DNA of 5,388 nucleotides from Myxococcales bacterium (GTDB taxonomy: Bacteria > Myxococcota > Bradymonadia > UBA7976 > UBA1532), in NCBI GenBank assembly GCA_020430675.1, contig JAGQJJ010000330.1, positions 1-5,388 of the forward strand, in the 5' to 3' direction. The notes beneath the pieces were generated by a model. That model was not told where the DNA came from and made no database searches. It saw nothing but the letters and a program-made list of their open reading frames with translations. Below, in pieces: positions 1 through 5,388 of this stretch. Numbering within the stretch: position 1 is the stretch's first letter; every line of letters begins with the position of its first letter. The position numbers and the translations under genes were made by a program.

Positions 1-1
1 C

Positions 2-49
2 GGCGTCATCCTCACCGATCATCGCCCGTTGCCCATTTGGGAGCCGTGA
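2..49 (+). CDS. Possible 3' end of an upstream gene (partial)
   Basis: Reading from base 2, the frame is open for 15 codons (GVILTDHRPLPIWEP) and ends at TGA 47-49. That stop shares its final A with the ATG at 49, giving the TGATG arrangement typical of translationally coupled genes in an operon. This overlap is the main reason to think the frame is real. The other two forward frames are also open here, so the frame choice is not proven. The short tail contains LTD followed by a Pro, vaguely like the C-termini of spermidine-synthase-like proteins, but 15 residues are far too few to assign a family. Confidence 0.4.
   Translation, partial: GVILTDHRPLPIWEP
39..43 (+). promoter_or_regulatory. 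Ribosome binding site of plsB
   Basis: GGGAG lies 5 bases before the ATG at 49. Its placement favours ATG 49 over the in-frame TTG at 37 and GTG at 46, since the TTG start would place the site inside or beside the start codon. Confidence 0.6.
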
Positions 50-2886
50 TGAGCGCGCCGAGCAGTCCGCAGGATGATGCGCCGCCCGATGAGGCGGCCC
101 CGGGCCGGCGCCGCGACGAGGCCACCGACGACGCGCCGACGCAGTTGGTCGAGCGCCCGCCGCAAAACCGGAGCGCCATGCTTGAGCGGCCCCGCGCGAT
201 GCTCGCGTGGTTCGGCCGCCGCCTCTTCAACCATGTGCGCGTCGATGACGCCACCGCCGCCCGCCTGCGCGCGCTGCCCGAGCAGGGGGTGGTGGTCTAT
301 GTGATGCGCACGCGCAGCCTGCTCGATTACCTCTTCTTCAACCACCTGTTCCTCAAGGTGGGCGCGCCGCTGGCCCGGTTTGCCAACGGGGTCGATCTGA
401 CCTTCCTGCGCGGCTTCGGGAAGTGGGTCGCCGGCAAATGGCGGAAGTGGTTCTCGCGGGCGAGCGAGCCAGGCGCGGTCGAGCAGCTCGACGCCACGGT
501 GCGCCGCGAGGAGTCGGCGCTGCTGTTCATGAAGGTGCGCGCCCTGACCGCCGAGCGGCAGTCCGACCCCGGCTTCATCGAGCGCCTGGTCACGCTGCAA
601 CGCGAGATGCAGCGCCCGATTCTCTTGCTGCCGCAGCTCATCTCGTGGCCGCGCAAGCCGCCGTCGAAGCGCAAGAGCTGGTTCGACATCGCGTTCGGCG
701 AGCGCGAGGCGTCGGGGCGGCTGCGCAAGCTGGGGCATTTCATCCGCTCGTCGCGGCTGGCTTCGGTGCAGGTGGGCGAGCCCATCGATCTCAAGGCGGT
801 GCTGGCCGATCACGCCGACTGGAGCGATACGCGCATCGCCCGCAAGGTGCGGCGGGTGCTGCTGATCCACCTGGCGCATGAGTCGATGGCCATCAGCGGG
901 CCGGGCCTCAAGCCCTCGGGCATGATTCAGCGCGAGATCATCGAGCGGCGTCGGTTTCGGCAGGTGCTGGCCGAAGAGGCCAAGGCCAATGGCATCTCAC
1001 CGGCCTCGGCGCTTGCCGGCGCGCGGCGTGACCTCAAAGAGATCGCCGCCAACATCAACTTCGAGATCCTGCTCATCGTCGGGCGGGTGCTCGACTTTGT
1101 CTTCAACCGCATCTTCGCCGGGGTCGAGATCGACGCCGAGGGCATGCGCCGCGTCAAAGAAGCGGCCAAACACTCGCGGCGCGCGCCGTTGGTGCTGGTG
1201 CCGAGCCATAAGAGTCACTTTGACTACTTGGTCATTTCGTGGGTCTTCCTGCGCAACGAGTTCATCCCGCCGCATGTGGCCGCGGGCGCGAATCTGTCTT
1301 TCTTTCCGCTGGGTTCGCTGTTTCGCCGGGTCGGCGCGTTCTTCCTGCGGCGCAGCTTCGCGGGGCAGCCGCTCTACAAGGTGAGCTTCAAGTTCTATCT
1401 GTGGAAGCTGCTGCGCGAAGGGTACCCGGTCGAGTTTTTCATGGAGGGCGGGCGCAGCCGGACGGGCAAGCTGCTGCCGCCGAAGCTCGGCATCATGAGC
1501 TTCCTGACCGATGGCGTGCGGCGCGGCGAGTACAAGGATCTGCAGTTCGTGCCGATCAACATCAGCTATGAGCGGGTGGTGGAGACGGCGAGCTATCGGC
1601 GCGAGCTGACCGGGGGCGAGAAGGAGGCGGAGAGCGTCACCGGGGTGGTCAAGGCGAGCAAGGTGCTGCGCTCGCGCTACGGGCGGGTCTATGTGGGCTT
1701 CGAGCGGCCGGTGCGGCTGAGCGAGTATCTCGAAGCGCGCGATCTGCCGCCGCTGCCCGAGCAGGATGACGCGGCGTCGCGGGCGCTGACCAAGCGCCTG
1801 GGCTATCACCTGATGTACCGCATTCAAGAGGCGACGGTGGTCTCGCCCTCGTCGCTGGTGGGCGCGGTGCTGTTGAGCCATTTCCGGCGCGGGCTGTCGG
1901 GGCCGCGGCTGCGCGAGATGATCGGCTTTCTGGTGGAGTTGCTCGCCGCGCGCGGGGCGCGGCTGTCGCGCTCGATCGAGCATACGCTGGCCCAGCACGA
2001 CAATTATCTGGCGGCGGCGCGCACCGCGCGCGAGCAGGCGCGGTCGCGCGGCGAGGCGCTGCGACCGCTGGTCGATGAGGCGCTCGCGCTGTTGCGGCGG
2101 CTCTATCAGCGCGTCGATCGCGGCGGCGAGGCCATCTACACGGTGCCCGACAAGAACCGCATCGAGCTGGATTACAGCCGCAATACCATCCTGGGCGTGC
2201 TGGCGCCCGATTGCATCCTGGCGACGGCGGTGCTTGCGGCGAATGGTCCCCTTCCCCGCGAGCGGCTGTCGGTCGAGGTCCACAAGCTGAGCGACTGGTT
2301 CAAGCTGGAGTTCGTGTACCCGACCGATCGCGACTACCAGACGAACTTCATCACCACGCTGGAGCGGCAGGTGGGCGAGGGCCTGCTGGCGGTCGACGCG
2401 CAGGACCGCGTCCATGCCGCGGCGCCGCTGACGCTCGATTTTCTGCGCGGCATGATGCTGCACGTGGTCGAGGGCTATTGGATCGCCGCTGACGCCTTGC
2501 GCGCGCTGAAGGATCAGCCGATGGGCCGCAAGGAGTGGGTCGAGCACGCCCGCGAGCATGGGGAGCGCGAGTTCCTGCAGGGCGATGTGCGCCGCGCCGA
2601 GTCGGCGTCGACGGCGCTGTTGGGCAACGCGCTGACGCTGTTCATCGAAGAGGGGCTGGTCGCCGGCTCGACGCAGGGCAGCGGGCGCAAGGCGACGACG
2701 ACGTACGGGCTGGCCGAGGGGCGCACGCTGGAGGATCTGGCGTTCCGGCGCGATGACCTGGGCGTGTATCTGCTGCGCGGGCATGACGATCCGCTGCGGC
2801 GCAGCACGGCGGCGTATGAGACCGACAACCCGGCGCCGATCGCGGCCAGCCTGCCGCCGCCGGAGGCGAAGCCCGAAGACGGCTGA
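49..2886 (+). CDS. plsB: Glycerol-3-phosphate 1-O-acyltransferase PlsB
   Basis: 945-residue protein of the PlsB family, which transfers an acyl chain from acyl-ACP or acyl-CoA to the sn-1 position of glycerol-3-phosphate. This is the first committed step of phospholipid synthesis and takes place on the cytoplasmic face of the inner membrane. All four acyltransferase blocks are visible: HKSHFD (H387-D392, catalytic H-x4-D), GAFFLRRSF (429-437), EGGRSRTGK (466-474, glycerol-phosphate binding) and FVPINISYE (500-508). Before them, KEIAANINFE matches the conserved PlsB helix that precedes the catalytic domain. The helical C-terminal domain is also present, with YSRNTI near 709-714. The protein is longer than E. 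coli PlsB (about 807 residues), partly through a disordered, charged N-terminus (1-40) and a Pro-rich tail. Residues around 80-120 look like a degenerate copy of the catalytic block. The start at ATG 49 is supported by GGGAG upstream and by the TGATG overlap with a probable upstream gene. Function is secure from the motifs; acyl donor preference cannot be read. Confidence 0.96.
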   Translation: MSAPSSPQDDAPPDEAAPGRRRDEATDDAPTQLVERPPQNRSAMLERPRAMLAWFGRRLFNHVRVDDATAARLRALPEQGVVVYVMRTRSLLDYLFFNHLFLKVGAPLARFANGVDLTFLRGFGKWVAGKWRKWFSRASEPGAVEQLDATVRREESALLFMKVRALTAERQSDPGFIERLVTLQREMQRPILLLPQLISWPRKPPSKRKSWFDIAFGEREASGRLRKLGHFIRSSRLASVQVGEPIDLKAVLADHADWSDTRIARKVRRVLLIHLAHESMAISGPGLKPSGMIQREIIERRRFRQVLAEEAKANGISPASALAGARRDLKEIAANINFEILLIVGRVLDFVFNRIFAGVEIDAEGMRRVKEAAKHSRRAPLVLVPSHKSHFDYLVISWVFLRNEFIPPHVAAGANLSFFPLGSLFRRVGAFFLRRSFAGQPLYKVSFKFYLWKLLREGYPVEFFMEGGRSRTGKLLPPKLGIMSFLTDGVRRGEYKDLQFVPINISYERVVETASYRRELTGGEKEAESVTGVVKASKVLRSRYGRVYVGFERPVRLSEYLEARDLPPLPEQDDAASRALTKRLGYHLMYRIQEATVVSPSSLVGAVLLSHFRRGLSGPRLREMIGFLVELLAARGARLSRSIEHTLAQHDNYLAAARTAREQARSRGEALRPLVDEALALLRRLYQRVDRGGEAIYTVPDKNRIELDYSRNTILGVLAPDCILATAVLAANGPLPRERLSVEVHKLSDWFKLEFVYPTDRDYQTNFITTLERQVGEGLLAVDAQDRVHAAAPLTLDFLRGMMLHVVEGYWIAADALRALKDQPMGRKEWVEHAREHGEREFLQGDVRRAESASTALLGNALTLFIEEGLVAGSTQGSGRKATTTYGLAEGRTLEDLAFRRDDLGVYLLRGHDDPLRRSTAAYETDNPAPIAASLPPPEAKPEDG

Positions 2887-2901
2887 AGCTTCAGCGGCCG
2901 T
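2879..2901. terminator. Palindrome between convergent stop codons, possible terminator
   Basis: A perfect 14-base palindrome (GCTGAAGCTTCAGC, 2882-2895) spans the plsB stop codon. Alternatively, ACGGC (2879-2883) pairs with GCCGT (2897-2901) outside a TGAA/TTCA inner stem, leaving a three-base bulge. The element fills the 14-base gap between the two convergent genes. No T-tract follows on either strand, so it is not a canonical intrinsic terminator. A bidirectional transcription-ending or mRNA 3'-end stabilising role is only inferred from its position. Confidence 0.3.
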
Positions 2902-3434
2902 CAGGGGGCGAGGGGCGGCAGCTCGATCGGCGGGGCCTCGACCGTGGGCGGCGGCGTGGGCGCGGGTTCAAACGCCTCGACCAACCGATAGACATGCCGA
3001 TGCGGCTTGCCGCCGCGGGTGAACTCGACGGCGACCTCGGTCTGCACGCCCGAGACGATGCGCTGGCGCAGCTTCCAGCCGACCGAGAGCGCGCCGGCGA
3101 GGCCCGAGAGCCGCACGCCATCGATCGTTTGCAGGATGTCGCCGCTGACCACGCCGGCGCGCGACAGGTCGGAGCCGGGCAGGATGCCGCGCACGCGCAG
3201 GCCGTCGAGGTCGCGCGCGACGAGGCCGCCGGCGGCCTTCTCTTCGCGCCAGGCCGGTTCGAGCCAGACGCGATCGCGCAGCGGGCTGGGGTCGGCAAAC
3301 AGCGCCAGCAGCTCGCCGCGATGCACCGCGTAGGTCTGCGGGTCGAGGCGGCGCAGCAGGCGGTCGATGACGCCGGGCTTCGCCGCGGCGGGCGCGGTGG
3401 CAAAGAGCAGCGAGAGGAGGAGCAGGGCGCGCAT
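2901..3434 (-). CDS. Exported PDZ-domain protein resembling the C-terminus of GspC
   Basis: 177-residue protein. Residues 1-18 form a classical signal peptide: Arg2, a Leu-rich core, then APAAA with likely cleavage after Ala18. The mature protein is therefore expected in the periplasm or beyond. Residues 40-60 (ELLALFADPS, then RVWLEP) followed by LRVRGILPGSDLSRAG and SGDILQTIDG (79-106) follow the order seen in the C-terminal part of the type II secretion protein GspC: an LxDP segment, then a PDZ domain with its PGS and GD(I/V)xxI(N/D)G carboxylate-binding and turn motifs. The PDZ fold probably ends near residue 152. A Pro-rich tail (157-177) follows. GspC normally has an inner-membrane anchor and an HR domain; both are absent, so this is not a full GspC. 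PDZ domains bind peptide tails or partner proteins; the partner is unknown. The ATG at 3434 is preferred because it begins the signal peptide, whereas the frame remains open upstream to 3587 without a plausible leader. Only a weak AGGGTG lies upstream. It converges on plsB and is divergent from the CAP gene. Confidence 0.8.
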   Translation of the reverse strand: MRALLLLSLLFATAPAAAKPGVIDRLLRRLDPQTYAVHRGELLALFADPSPLRDRVWLEPAWREEKAAGGLVARDLDGLRVRGILPGSDLSRAGVVSGDILQTIDGVRLSGLAGALSVGWKLRQRIVSGVQTEVAVEFTRGGKPHRHVYRLVEAFEPAPTPPPTVEAPPIELPPLAP

Positions 3435-3446
3435 GGTTGGGCAACA

Positions 3447-3460
3447 CCCTGCCAGCAGGG
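3447..3460. repeat. Inverted repeat CCCTGC-CA-GCAGGG
   Basis: Perfect 6-base arms with a 2-base centre. It lies 13 bases upstream of the PDZ gene start and would fall in its 5' leader. It could be a protein-binding palindrome, or in RNA a 5-base-pair stem with a CCAG loop adjacent to the ribosome binding region. Function is not shown by sequence. Confidence 0.4.
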
Positions 3461-3489
3461 GGCCATTCCGCGCAATCGGGCGGTTGGCC
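3461..3489. repeat. Interrupted inverted repeat in the divergent intergenic region
   Basis: GGCCA (3461-3465) pairs with TGGCC (3485-3489), and inside it CCGC (3468-3471) pairs with GCGG (3480-3483), leaving an 8-base loop. It sits near the middle of the 91-base divergent gap (3435-3525) between the PDZ and CAP genes, where a shared operator or promoter would be expected. I found no convincing sigma70 -35/-10 pair on either strand in this gap, so promoter positions are left unassigned. Confidence 0.4.
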
Positions 3490-3513
3490 TGATGTTTGCG
3501 GAGCAATGGTGCG

Positions 3514-3523
3514 AAGGAGGTGA
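3514..3523 (+). promoter_or_regulatory. Near-perfect Shine-Dalgarno site of the CAP gene
   Basis: AAGGAGGTGA is complementary to the 3' end of 16S rRNA over all ten bases and ends its AGGAGG core 5 bases before ATG 3526. It fixes the start at 3526 rather than at the in-frame TTG at 3496. It is far stronger than the sites of the other genes here, suggesting efficient translation. Confidence 0.88.
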
Positions 3524-3525
3524 GG

Positions 3526-4539
3526 ATGCGCTGTCCGCCACGCCAGAGCCTGCGCTGGGCGATGTTGATCTGGGGCATCGGGGTCACGGTGTGTCCCGGA
3601 TGTGGGACCGAGACGTCTCTGCCCGTGCCGCAGCCGGCGCCCGATGAGGCCGGGGATGCGTCGGTGGGCGTGGGCGTCTGCGCCGGGTTCGACCCGGCCG
3701 GGTATTGCGATCGCGATGATCTGATCCAGTGTGGCGAGCACGGGCGGTACAGCGTGGATTGTGCAGGTCAGGGCCAGCGCTGCGGCTGGGATGAGGGCCG
3801 CGGCGTCTTTGCCTGCCTGGGCGAGACGCCGATGAACCCGCCGGCCGAGCCACGGCCGGCCGAACCGCCGCCGGCCGATGATCCGCCGCCCGCCGATGAT
3901 CCGCCCGCCGATGACCCGCCGCCGGCGGACGATGGTTGCCAGGGCGTCGACTTCCTCGGCACCTGCCGCGGTGATGTGGCCGTCTGGTGCGATCAAGGCG
4001 CGCTGCAACAGCGCGATTGCGGCGCGCGCGGCGAGGTCTGCGGCTGGATCGACGCCGAGATCGGCTATTACTGCGCCACCCCGCCCGCGCCGCCGGCCGA
4101 GCCGGATCCGCCGCCAGCGCCCGATCCCGGGCCGGGGCCGGCGCCATCCGATGAGTGCAGCGATCCCGTCGAGCAGATGGTCATCACCCTGGCCAATCAG
4201 GCGCGGGCGGCCATCGGCGCGCGGGCATTGGCCTGCGATGCGCTGCTGACCCGCGTGGCCCGCGCCCATAGCAGCGATATGTGCAACCGCGGGTTCTTCG
4301 ATCACACCAACCCCGAAGGCATGCAGCCTTGGGACCGCATCGCCGCGGCGGGCGGCTCGTTCCGCACGGCGGGCGAGAACATCGCCTGGGGCCAGGGCTC
4401 GGCCGAGGAGGTGCACCGCACCTGGATGAACAGCCCCGGCCACCGCCGCAACATCGAGAGCACCGCGTACGGCCATATCGGCGTCGGCCTCGATCGCTGC
4501 GGCGGCCGCCCCTACTGGACGCAGGTCTTCACCGATTGA
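3526..4539 (+). CDS. Exported CAP/SCP-domain protein with two six-cysteine modules
   Basis: 337-residue protein. Residues 1-26 look like an export signal: Arg-rich start, hydrophobic WAMLIWGIGVTV, then C23-P-G-C26. Either Cys could be a lipidation site, but neither fits the lipobox well. Two small modules follow (52-97 and 138-183), each with six Cys in identical spacing and a shared CGW motif. Between them is a PPPADD-type linker (114-136), and a second Pro-rich linker follows (186-209). Residues 215-337 form a CAP (CRISP/antigen 5/PR-1) domain of the bacterial YkwD type: AHSSDM, FFDH (H260), GENIA (E284), SAEEVHRTW (E295), NSPGHRRNI (H306) and a closing YWTQVF. The His/Glu/Glu/His tetrad of the family is intact. 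Bacterial CAP proteins are extracytoplasmic; a general biochemical activity is not established, so none is assigned. Extra Cys at 211, 237, 253 and 325 could form disulfides, consistent with export. The start is set by the strong upstream ribosome binding site. Confidence 0.92.
   Translation: MRCPPRQSLRWAMLIWGIGVTVCPGCGTETSLPVPQPAPDEAGDASVGVGVCAGFDPAGYCDRDDLIQCGEHGRYSVDCAGQGQRCGWDEGRGVFACLGETPMNPPAEPRPAEPPPADDPPPADDPPADDPPPADDGCQGVDFLGTCRGDVAVWCDQGALQQRDCGARGEVCGWIDAEIGYYCATPPAPPAEPDPPPAPDPGPGPAPSDECSDPVEQMVITLANQARAAIGARALACDALLTRVARAHSSDMCNRGFFDHTNPEGMQPWDRIAAAGGSFRTAGENIAWGQGSAEEVHRTWMNSPGHRRNIESTAYGHIGVGLDRCGGRPYWTQVFTD
3679..3816 (+). repeat. Six-cysteine module 1 of the CAP protein
   Basis: Encodes residues 52-97 with spacing C-x8-C-x7-C-x9-C-x6-C-x10-C. 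It shares with module 2 a C-x-G-x-D-x2-G-x-C opening, a DC pair before the fourth Cys and a CGW at the fifth. I do not recognise a named domain. Confidence 0.85.
3865..3933 (+). repeat. PPPADD tandem repeat linker
   Basis: Four imperfect units encode PPPADD, PPPADD, PPADD and PPPADD (residues 114-136). The third unit is one codon shorter. Synonymous codons differ between units. It is likely a flexible or extended spacer between the two Cys modules. Confidence 0.85.
3937..4074 (+). repeat. Six-cysteine module 2 of the CAP protein
   Basis: Encodes residues 138-183 with exactly the same Cys spacing as module 1 (C-x8-C-x7-C-x9-C-x6-C-x10-C), although the DNA and most non-Cys residues have diverged. 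This indicates an old internal duplication rather than a recent one. Confidence 0.85.
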
Positions 4540-4555
4540 CCGGGCCTCTATCGCA

Positions 4556-4583
4556 GCGCCAGCCTTTGCAATACGGTGGGCGC
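4556..4583 (+). promoter_or_regulatory. Possible hairpin covering the kinase ribosome binding site
   Basis: GCGCC (4556-4560) can pair with GGCGC (4579-4583), and CC (4563-4564) with GG (4575-4576). The only Shine-Dalgarno-like sequence, GGTGGG (4575-4580), would lie in the 3' arm, 4 bases before ATG 4585. In such GC-rich DNA this pairing may be chance. Confidence 0.2.
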
Positions 4584-4584
4584 G

Positions 4585-5388
4585 ATGGAGGATGACGACA
4601 CAGTCCGCGATCCGCCGCACGGGCCGAGCACCCATCGCAACACGCCCGAGCGCGCGCCGGCGTTCACCCCGCCCCCCGAAGAGACCGTCACCCCGTCGAC
4701 CCACCTGCGGGTCGCGGTCGATCCGGCGCTGGCCGATACCGAGGCGCCCGACGCGCCCGGCCGCAGCTCGACGCGCCCCGACGCGCTGATCGCGGGCCGC
4801 TATCGGCTTGAGACCGTGCTTGGCGAGGGCGGCTTCGGCCGCGTCTGGCGCGCAGCCGACACGCTGCACGGTGACACCGTCGCGCTGAAGATGGTGCGGG
4901 CGCTCACCCCCGACGAGTTGGAGTGGAGCCGCCGCGAGGTGACCGCGCTGCGCTGGGCGCGCCTGCCCGGCGTGGTCGGCCTGCGCGACGACGGGCTGGA
5001 GGGCGCCTGGTACTTCATCGCGATGGAGCACGTCACCGGCGAGCCCTTCCCCGGCTGCGCCGACGACCTCGAGCTGACCACGCGCCGGCTGCTGGAGGTG
5101 CTGGCACGTCTGCACACCGTGGGCGTCCTGCACCGCGACCTGAAGCCGGGCAACGTGCTGGTCGACGCCGACGGCCGGCCGACGCTGATCGATCTGGGCC
5201 TGGCCCGCGGGCGCGCGCTGCGGCCTGGCGAGGCGCAAGGCTTCGAGGGCACCGTGCGCTACGCCGCGCCCGAGCATCGGCACTTCGGCATCTCGGACGC
5301 GCGCAGCGATCTGTACAGCGTGGGCGTGATGCTCAAAGACGCGCTCGCCGCGCGCGGCGGGCACCCGAGTCCGCTGCTGGTCGCGCTG
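4585..5388 (+). CDS. Serine/threonine protein kinase (5' part, cut by window end)
   Basis: The first 268 residues of a Hanks-type kinase are visible; no stop is reached. Residues 1-70 are acidic, Pro/Thr-rich and probably disordered. The kinase domain starts near Y73: glycine loop GEGGFG (80-85), VALK with the ATP-anchoring Lys (K102), candidate helix-C Glu (E118), hinge MEHV, catalytic HRDLKPGN (183-190; D185, N190), metal-binding DLG (203-205) in place of the usual DFG, GTVRYAAPE (222-230) and SDLYSVG with the helix-F Asp (D242). All catalytic residues are present, so an active enzyme phosphorylating Ser/Thr is expected. The substrate is unknown, and any transmembrane or sensor domain would lie beyond the window. 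The activation segment is short and its only Ser/Thr is T223. The gene begins 45 bases after the CAP gene stop, on the same strand and in the same frame, and could be co-transcribed. ATG 4585 is chosen over the in-frame GTG 4576 because of GGTGGG upstream; confidence in this start is moderate. Confidence 0.93.
   Translation, partial: MEDDDTVRDPPHGPSTHRNTPERAPAFTPPPEETVTPSTHLRVAVDPALADTEAPDAPGRSSTRPDALIAGRYRLETVLGEGGFGRVWRAADTLHGDTVALKMVRALTPDELEWSRREVTALRWARLPGVVGLRDDGLEGAWYFIAMEHVTGEPFPGCADDLELTTRRLLEVLARLHTVGVLHRDLKPGNVLVDADGRPTLIDLGLARGRALRPGEAQGFEGTVRYAAPEHRHFGISDARSDLYSVGVMLKDALAARGGHPSPLLVAL

Noticed and set aside
19..879. Minus-strand open frame of 286 codons over the plsB 5' part
   Set aside because: Same shadow composition and no recognisable domain; it is fully contained in plsB and its leader.
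997..2784. Long open frame on the minus strand (595 codons) inside plsB
   Set aside because: Antisense shadow of plsB: low-complexity Arg/Gln/Ala/His composition, no domain, and the plus-strand PlsB motifs are unambiguous.
3435..3587. N-terminal extension of the PDZ protein to an upstream start at 3587
   Set aside because: It would bury the signal peptide 51 residues inside the protein and overlap the divergent CAP gene start and its strong ribosome binding site.
2994..3647. Plus-strand open frame of 217 codons opposite the PDZ gene
   Set aside because: The minus strand here encodes a signal peptide and PDZ domain; the plus frame shows no domain and overlaps the CAP gene start.
4536..4541. 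TTGACC as a -35 promoter element for the kinase gene
   Set aside because: No -10-like hexamer lies 16-18 bases downstream; the nearest AT-rich stretch is at the wrong distance.
4537..4587. Stop-codon readthrough joining the CAP protein and kinase, which are in the same frame with only TGA 4537-4539 between them
   Set aside because: The CAP domain is complete and exported while the kinase domain works in the cytoplasm, and the kinase has its own ATG; being in the same frame has a one-in-three chance.
2968..5364. Very long open frame on the minus strand (798 codons)
   Set aside because: It runs antisense across the CAP gene and kinase, both of which have clear domain motifs. Its translation is rich in Arg, Ala and Pro with no recognisable domain, as expected from the complement of GC-biased codons.

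Overview
The window is very GC-rich DNA with dense genes and a strong G/C bias at third codon positions. It holds one eukaryotic-like Ser/Thr protein kinase, a Pro-rich secreted protein with small Cys-rich modules, and a PDZ protein resembling type II secretion GspC. Together these suggest a deltaproteobacterium in the broad sense, probably Myxococcota (Polyangia or Bradymonadales-like). That placement is inferred from gene content and composition and is not proven.

Layout. Positions 1-49 probably carry the last codons of an upstream gene, whose TGA overlaps the next ATG (TGATG). Positions 49-2886 (+) encode a full-length PlsB-type glycerol-3-phosphate acyltransferase, the first step of phospholipid synthesis; this is the most secure call. 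Positions 2901-3434 (-) converge on plsB with a 14-base gap that contains a palindrome. They encode a small exported protein with one PDZ domain that resembles the C-terminal part of GspC. Positions 3435-3525 form a 91-base divergent intergenic region with two inverted repeats. Positions 3526-4539 (+) have an excellent ribosome binding site and encode an exported protein, possibly a lipoprotein. It has two six-cysteine modules with identical spacing, low-complexity Pro/Ala/Asp linkers and a C-terminal CAP (SCP/YkwD-like) domain with its conserved His/Glu tetrad. Positions 4585-5388 (+) hold the first 268 codons of a Ser/Thr protein kinase that runs off the window.

The genes do not form an obvious single pathway. 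plsB may be the downstream partner of the cut-off upstream gene. The PDZ and CAP genes are divergent, could share control and both act outside the cytoplasm. The kinase follows the CAP gene after 45 bases and could be co-transcribed with it.

No RNA gene, CRISPR array, insertion sequence or attachment site was seen. The most interesting items are the twin six-Cys modules, the stand-alone GspC-like PDZ protein with a signal peptide, the almost Ser/Thr-free activation segment of the kinase, and the degenerate acyltransferase-like repeat at the N-terminus of PlsB.
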